This document shows positions 58,837-64,000 of a DNA stretch of 64,000 nt, piece by piece. Source of the stretch: Acanthosepion esculentum (lineage: Eukaryota; Mollusca; Cephalopoda; Sepiida; Sepiidae); the NCBI GenBank assembly GCA_964036315.1, contig OZ038478.1, positions 148,087,183 to 148,151,182 of the forward strand, written 5' to 3'. A model generated the notes under the pieces. That model made no database searches and had not been told where the DNA came from. It was given only the letters and a program-made list of their open reading frames with translations. A program made the position numbers and the translations under genes. Position 1 is the stretch's first letter. Each line of letters begins with the position of its first letter.

Positions 58837-60052
58837 TATTAACAAATATGATGTCCCAAATATAATAAAGTGCCACTGAAGCGAAGAGATTAGACAGGCA
58901 GACTGAAAGATAGCAGATTCTACATATGTTGCCTTTACATCTGATATATTTTCCATCAACGCCTTCCAGTAAATAAATAGCCAATGACAGTTCTGAGCCA
59001 GAGATATCTTTTAGTCTTTTAAAATTCTCTATATATGTCATGGCACATATTAATAGTAGTGTATCTTTAAATCTTGGTGTATGGTTGCTAATGCCTTTTT
59101 ATTAGATATACAAGTTATGGCCTTTCCTTATCCAAGCCTTACCTTATATACCATTATCATTTATAAAAATGTCAACGTAACCAGCCATCAGAAGTATATT
59201 AAGAACCATGAAAATATCTGCATTAGTGTTGATGATGGAGTTTGCAATACAATGAGATTACAAAGGGAAGAGGCGAAACAAGAAAAACATAGGATTAGAG
59301 TAACACGTGTTGTTACTGTTTGAGAAATGATTAAAGGCGTAAATCCCGTTACGTCAGTTATGGTGTTCAAAATCAGAAAACATACTGTGTGTGAGTGTTT
59401 TAATACAGCTTCTGAGAAAAAAACAAACAGAAATACATTGCCCACCACTGGCTGTTCATTTCCTCATAATCATCTTCCATTCAAAGTTGTTTGTATGTAT
59501 ATTGGTGAAATTTACAAGACACTTTTATTGTTCCTCTAGGGATAATGTGAAGAAATGCTTACTGGGATTTACCCCACGTAGAATGTAAGACTTTTAGTAA
59601 ACCCCTGGATAATGTATATATTACTGCAAGGCTAACAGAATATTTAATTGGTAGCAAGAAACTGCTCTTAGAATATACAGTAGGAATTTCTCAATAGAAA
59701 TTGAACCAGATATGTACTGCCTGAAAAATTGGGTTTCTAAATCAAGGAAAATAACTAACTTTTGTCATCAAGTTAATGTATTTATGGAGCAGAGTTGCCT
59801 ATATACTAGAACTATATGATAAATATAACAGCGTTATAAAATTTATAATTGCAATATATGCAGTTATTGGATATGAAATTCTATTTAATAACTTCCATAA
59901 TCATCAACTGTGTTTATTCCACATTATCCAGAAAAAGAAGTTAAACACAATAAAATATAATGTTTTAGATTGTGTCAAGTTTATGTTAGGTTGACCAAAA
60001 TACAGAATGTTGCATTAAAATATTTACAGCACAAAAATATTTTTTGTTTCAG

Positions 60053-60069
60053 ATATAGCGAACCATCAG
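60053..60069 (+). other. Possible 17-nt microexon (splice sites only)
   Basis: TATTTTTTGTTTCAG directly precedes, and GTAAGAG directly follows, the 17-nt segment ATATAGCGAACCATCAG. Both sites are near consensus. With no neighbouring exon known this may be chance. Confidence 0.15.
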
Positions 60070-61068
60070 GTAAGAGATAAAAAAAAAATTAAAACTCTGA
60101 AGCGACACACTCTGGTAAAATTTGATTCGCCTACCATAAAATGGAGGTTATGAAAAGAAGGTTTTCACTTGATAAACTGTAAGAGTTTCTAATGCATCGA
60201 ACAACGTTGGAGTTGCCGAATGTACCTGTACAGTGGTAAAGTATGGAAAGAGGGGTTTAATTAACAACTGAGACTTCGCAAATTGTATATGGACAAGAAG
60301 CATGTCACAAGCACATTCTTGCGGAATAATTGCATGATCAAATGAGACATTCATTTACTCCAAATAGAAATTATACTGAAAAATTTAATTATGATATCAT
60401 ATGTTATATATTGCAGTAATTATTATTATATAATATATTATAAAGTGCAGTAGTTCCAGGGTAATTTTTATTAAACAATGCAAAATTAAAGCATCTTGTC
60501 TTATAATTTGTGCCCAGCGATATTAGGGTGCTATATACACTTTAATCTATTTTTGTTCTTATTAATGGTATACGATTTTAATTGATTAGCTTTTTCTTTA
60601 ATATTTTCCTTCATTACACAGATTTCACTTATCGAATATAGTAACTGTTGCATATTTTGCTTGTTTTGATATATAATTAGAATTCTGGTGTGAATATATT
60701 TACCATTCAATGTATATAATAAAAAAATATCAACTACATTAGGATTTATTTTTGAAATAGTAAAGTTTTGAAGACAGTTTGTAAGGAAAAGCTACGGAAA
60801 CTATGTATTTCTTTACCGTTCTTTCAGACGATTTTTAAAATTATATGCCCAAATATTTGCAAAAGATATGAAATTAATTTTTTGTGTCAGTACTTATCAC
60901 ATCGAACCCCACCCACTGCAGTGTCTTTTTACAAAGAGAAAGTGTAAAATCAACATGCCCTGATGCTAATACGAAGGATAATTTACTAAACAGGCATACA
61001 CATGCTTATACATACATAGGGATGGACGCACATATTTTTCGCACACACAATTGCCATATGCACCGGTT

Positions 61069-61071
<3 letters not shown>

Positions 61072-61142
<71 letters not shown>
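61072..61142. repeat. (TA)n microsatellite
   Basis: About 70 bases of TA. Confidence 0.98.
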
Positions 61143-61146
<4 letters not shown>

Positions 61147-61332
61147 ACTATAGTTTTAATTTGTACTATATTTATAGGATACAGTGCTCAATATCAGAAA
61201 GCGTAAATATAAAAGTGTACAATGAAGTCAACATTTAGAGGCGACCGGCTGTTTCTTACTAGACATGGTCTGACGATTGCGTGTAGCATGAAACAATTTG
61301 TCGCCTCTGAGTGTTGTCTTCAATGGTCACTT

Positions 61333-61336
<4 letters not shown>

Positions 61337-61396
<60 letters not shown>
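61337..61396. repeat. (TA)n microsatellite
   Basis: About 60 bases of TA. Confidence 0.98.
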
Positions 61397-61398
<2 letters not shown>

Positions 61399-62527
61399 GT
61401 GTATTTGTGATTATATTATGTCTAAAATTCATATACGTATTCATATGTGGGTACTTAAATATCCATGAGGTAAAATTCACATGTGACAAAAACTAACAAC
61501 GCATAAATATGCACTGATATGAGAACAGAATATATATTCATTTTTACCCTGGCTTTTTTGTAACTCGCACTTATAACTGGAAATACATACACAGAGTGCA
61601 AGCCCGATTTCATAGATGTCCTGTTTTACTTTTCTTTTTGAACTCGGCGTTTTCTTATTTATTTTTCAAATCAACTTTTCTCATTTTTGCTTTATTTTTT
61701 ATTGCTGTCTCTTTTAGCTAAATACGTTACCATTTCACCGAGTCACAGTTATTTTTTTTTAAATCGGCAGTAAAGTTTACTGCACTGGGCGTAGAATATT
61801 CCTCTTTTCTCGCGCTTGGTATCGTTCAGCAGACAGAATTAATCCTCAAATATCCAAAATATCATAAATCTCCCGAATCAAAATCTTTCACCGTCATCTC
61901 CAATTCGGAGTGTATACCATTCTATGATTCATTAAATCTCAAAGCATATATTTTGTTACATATATTTTCTTCTTCAAGCACACTTAGTATCGTTGATTTT
62001 AAAAGTATACACATGCACACATCGAATCTCTTTCTAATGCATATACTAAAAGACAACGCTCTGATTTGTAACGAGTTTCATTCGTCAAGTAAAAAGCTAA
62101 TATGCTTTTCGAAATATATCTATTTCCGTAACTAAATATATTCGTATAATATTTTTCCTTTAGATTTCTTGTGATATCCACTGATGTAATATAAACACAG
62201 CGATGGCAAATGTGTATACATTTACTGAAAGGAAACGTGCGCGTGCAAACAGAATATAGGAAAAAATAACATTTCGTGTTATGTTCATTAGTAGTCTAAT
62301 CATTGAGTGATTAGTGATTAGAGACAAAACTCAAGCATTTTTGGATGACATTTTTTTCATCCATTTACTCTTGTTTTTTACAGAACATACATGACAAACC
62401 CTGGTTTTATAGATTAGATTTAAATTATTACTACTACTACGTAGCTGAATATGGCTAGTATACCCAAATTATCGGTGAATTTAATTGTCATTTTTTGCCA
62501 GTAAACTTATCGTCTAACCAAATTTAC

Positions 62528-62715
62528 TCAAAAGGCTTGAGTTAACCAGTGTGTTATGGTTTTCAGTCGCTTCCCAAGTGTGACAGATCTTATGATCGCC
62601 GCGCTATTCCGATGTCTTAGAAGCAGGTTCTCATCGTATGAACGAAAACTTTCTCGTCTCTTGGCCATACGCTCACGTTGATTAGGTCTGTCAGCCGATC
62701 TAAGTGCAGACAGGA
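62528..62715 (-). other. GC-richer minus-strand open frame, unrecognised
   Basis: The frame reads RSADRPNQRERMAKRRESFR, then SYDENLLLRHRNSAAIIRSV and KRLKTITHWLTQAF before a stop. TGTCTGCACTTAG upstream could be an acceptor. Composition is less AT-rich than the flanks. It may be an exon or part of a dispersed repeat; no family was recognised. Confidence 0.2.
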
Positions 62716-62904
62716 TTATAGATTTGAGATTGATTTCTATATAACACTGAATGATCAGGTCATTAGCCTTTAAAAAATGCAAATATAATCAGGAGACCAG
62801 TGAGAAAAATTATCATCACTTTATTCTTCACCATAAAAAATTGAAACGTGACATACTCGTCGCAGCTGCCGACATCTATATTGCAAGATCATTGTTACTA
62901 GACT

Positions 62905-62985
62905 AAAATAGGATGTGCTGGTAGCGCATCGGATATCTTCGTATCAGCGAACTGATTTCAGATCCTCTCTTAATTTGATGTGTTA
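62905..62985 (+). repeat. tRNA-derived SINE head, degenerate
   Basis: The plus strand reads TGTGCTGGTAGCGCATCGGA (D arm with A-box, then anticodon stem) and, about 20 bases later, CTGATTTCAGATCCTC, close to a B-box. The order and spacing fit a tRNA-like head; the body is not recognised. Confidence 0.4.
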
Positions 62986-63589
62986 TCTTAAAATCTTTTC
63001 ATAGTAGCCTTGATTGACAGTCATTATAGAATAATTTTATGGTGTACTGAAAATTGTGGAGAAAGCACAACGAAAACACTAATTAGCATAAAATATAAAA
63101 ATAATAATCTTGATCAAAGCAAACTATAATAAAAGTCATTTGAAACTTGTCTCCGATGTCAATGAAATGAACCATTATTTCAATTATGTAAATATTTATC
63201 TTCGTAGCGTACTTAAGCGTATAAAATCTTCTCAGATCATTTAAATATCAAATTTAAAAATGATCCCCAGGATATATAATACTGGCCAAGAAATAATTTG
63301 TCAAACAATATTTTATTTTTTTAATTGTTGAAAGTGTCTTTTTTATGTTTTTATTTTTAGGGAATTCACTTTATGAATGTAGTATAATTAGTTTTATCTA
63401 ACAAGTAAGACATTAATAATACACATCTTTAAATGATTAAAAACACTTGTCAAATCTTAAGAAATCTGACAATAATATGAGAAGATAGTGAGAAATAATT
63501 TATTCGAAGTTACGAAACACACTGTTTTCTCTTTGTGAGCGTAAAATCAAAACTATAGATTAAAAAATCAGCCACATTAATTATAGTCT

Positions 63590-63960
63590 TGTTTTCTTCC
63601 CTGTGCTTCGGGTCGTTAGCGATCATAGCTCTCCACAATTTCCTATCTTTTGTAATTCATATAAAATATTGTGTATTTGCTATCTCTACTAAACCCCGTG
63701 CTGTCATCTATTTACACAAGCTGGTTAGCTACATTATTCATTATTTTCCTTTGTCACATTTGCCATCTATATGTCTTGTCAGTGCAAATCTTTCAAGCCC
63801 GCTTTCCTTTATATATGTCCTAGAAATTTCAACTCTTTCTTTTTGAGGTTAATTATAAGTGCCCTTTATCTTTCATTTTCTCTAAAACTTCCTTGTAACT
63901 CACATGTGCAGTCGATGTTATTTTGAGTAGAATTCGGCATAAACTGTTGGATTACCGCTC
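63590..63960 (-). pseudogene. LINE reverse transcriptase C-terminal relic, copy 6
   Basis: The minus strand from the window end reads, with frame changes, VLEKMKDKG (about 63870-63895), SGLERFALTRHIDGKCDKGK (about 63745-63805), GFSRDSKYTIFYMNYKR (about 63645-63700) and then EIVESYDR. These match the ordered C-terminal motifs GL.RLALTRHIDGKR.RGKQR and .G..RDSKY.IL..A..R.LWRAMI of invertebrate LINE ORF2 proteins. Stops are present. Its 5' part lies outside the window or is lost. Confidence 0.65.
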
Positions 63961-64000
63961 AATGATGATAATTACAGGCGGCAACATTTGGAATTATCAC

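Larger units (their letters stand above)
58837..63585. other. AT-rich DNA with microsatellites; no confirmed gene
   Basis: Includes TA tracts (61072-61142 and 61337-61396), a splice-site-flanked 17-nt segment (60053-60069), a GC-richer frame near 62530-62715 and a SINE-like head near 62905. The stretch 60060-60360 looks like moderately complex repeat sequence. The rest has no supported feature. Confidence 0.4.

Overview
The window looks like gene-poor nuclear DNA of a lophotrochozoan animal, most likely a cephalopod mollusc. This is inferred from the combination of very AT-rich non-coding DNA, more than fifteen long (TA)n tracts, many decayed Tc1/mariner elements, jockey-like and Tx1-like LINEs, a Penelope-like element and tRNA-derived SINEs. 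No species marker was found. There is no bacterial-type operon, CRISPR array or complete host gene. Almost everything that can be named is a transposable element at some stage of decay, with a few possible host exons between them.

Layout. 1-3.85 kb: jockey-like LINE relic (minus strand). 5.3-7 kb: SINE and two reverse-transcriptase relics (plus). 9.4-9.9 kb: piggyBac remnant. 10.14-10.21 kb: a possible host exon with textbook splice sites (minus). 11.46-12.41 and 18.8-19.7 kb: two Tc1 elements with the same internal deletion. 13.0-13.4 kb: head-to-head SINE pair with a well-folded tRNA-like head. 16.9-17.6 kb: LINE relic. 17.84-17.92 kb: perfect palindrome with 41-bp arms. 21.8-24.1 kb: Penelope-like element flanked by long inverted copies of its own 3' end. 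25.5-26.2 kb: 5S rRNA pseudogene followed by a mariner fragment. 28.2-29.8, 34.35-35.6 and 39.15-40.67 kb: three more Tc1 fossils, two with long inverted repeats carrying internal direct repeats. 32.8 and 63.6 kb: LINE relics. 43.6-57.5 kb: two Tx1-like LINEs in tandem on the minus strand, clearly GC-richer than the rest. 57.97-58.84 kb: internally deleted mariner.

How the parts relate. The two Tx1-like LINEs have the same plan: ORF1 with an RRM-like segment, a CCHC knuckle, a low-complexity linker and a conserved C-terminal block, then ORF2 with APE-type endonuclease, reverse transcriptase and a zinc-finger tail. Three near-identical 18-bp sequences mark the outer ends of the pair and the junction between them, which suggests repeated insertion at one target motif. 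The SINEs at 5.3 and 33.8 kb share a short 3' motif with the 3' UTRs of these LINEs, as expected if the SINEs use LINE machinery. The two deleted Tc1 copies share a deletion junction, so the deleted form was probably mobilised in trans. All coding calls were made by reading translations by eye; no database search was run.
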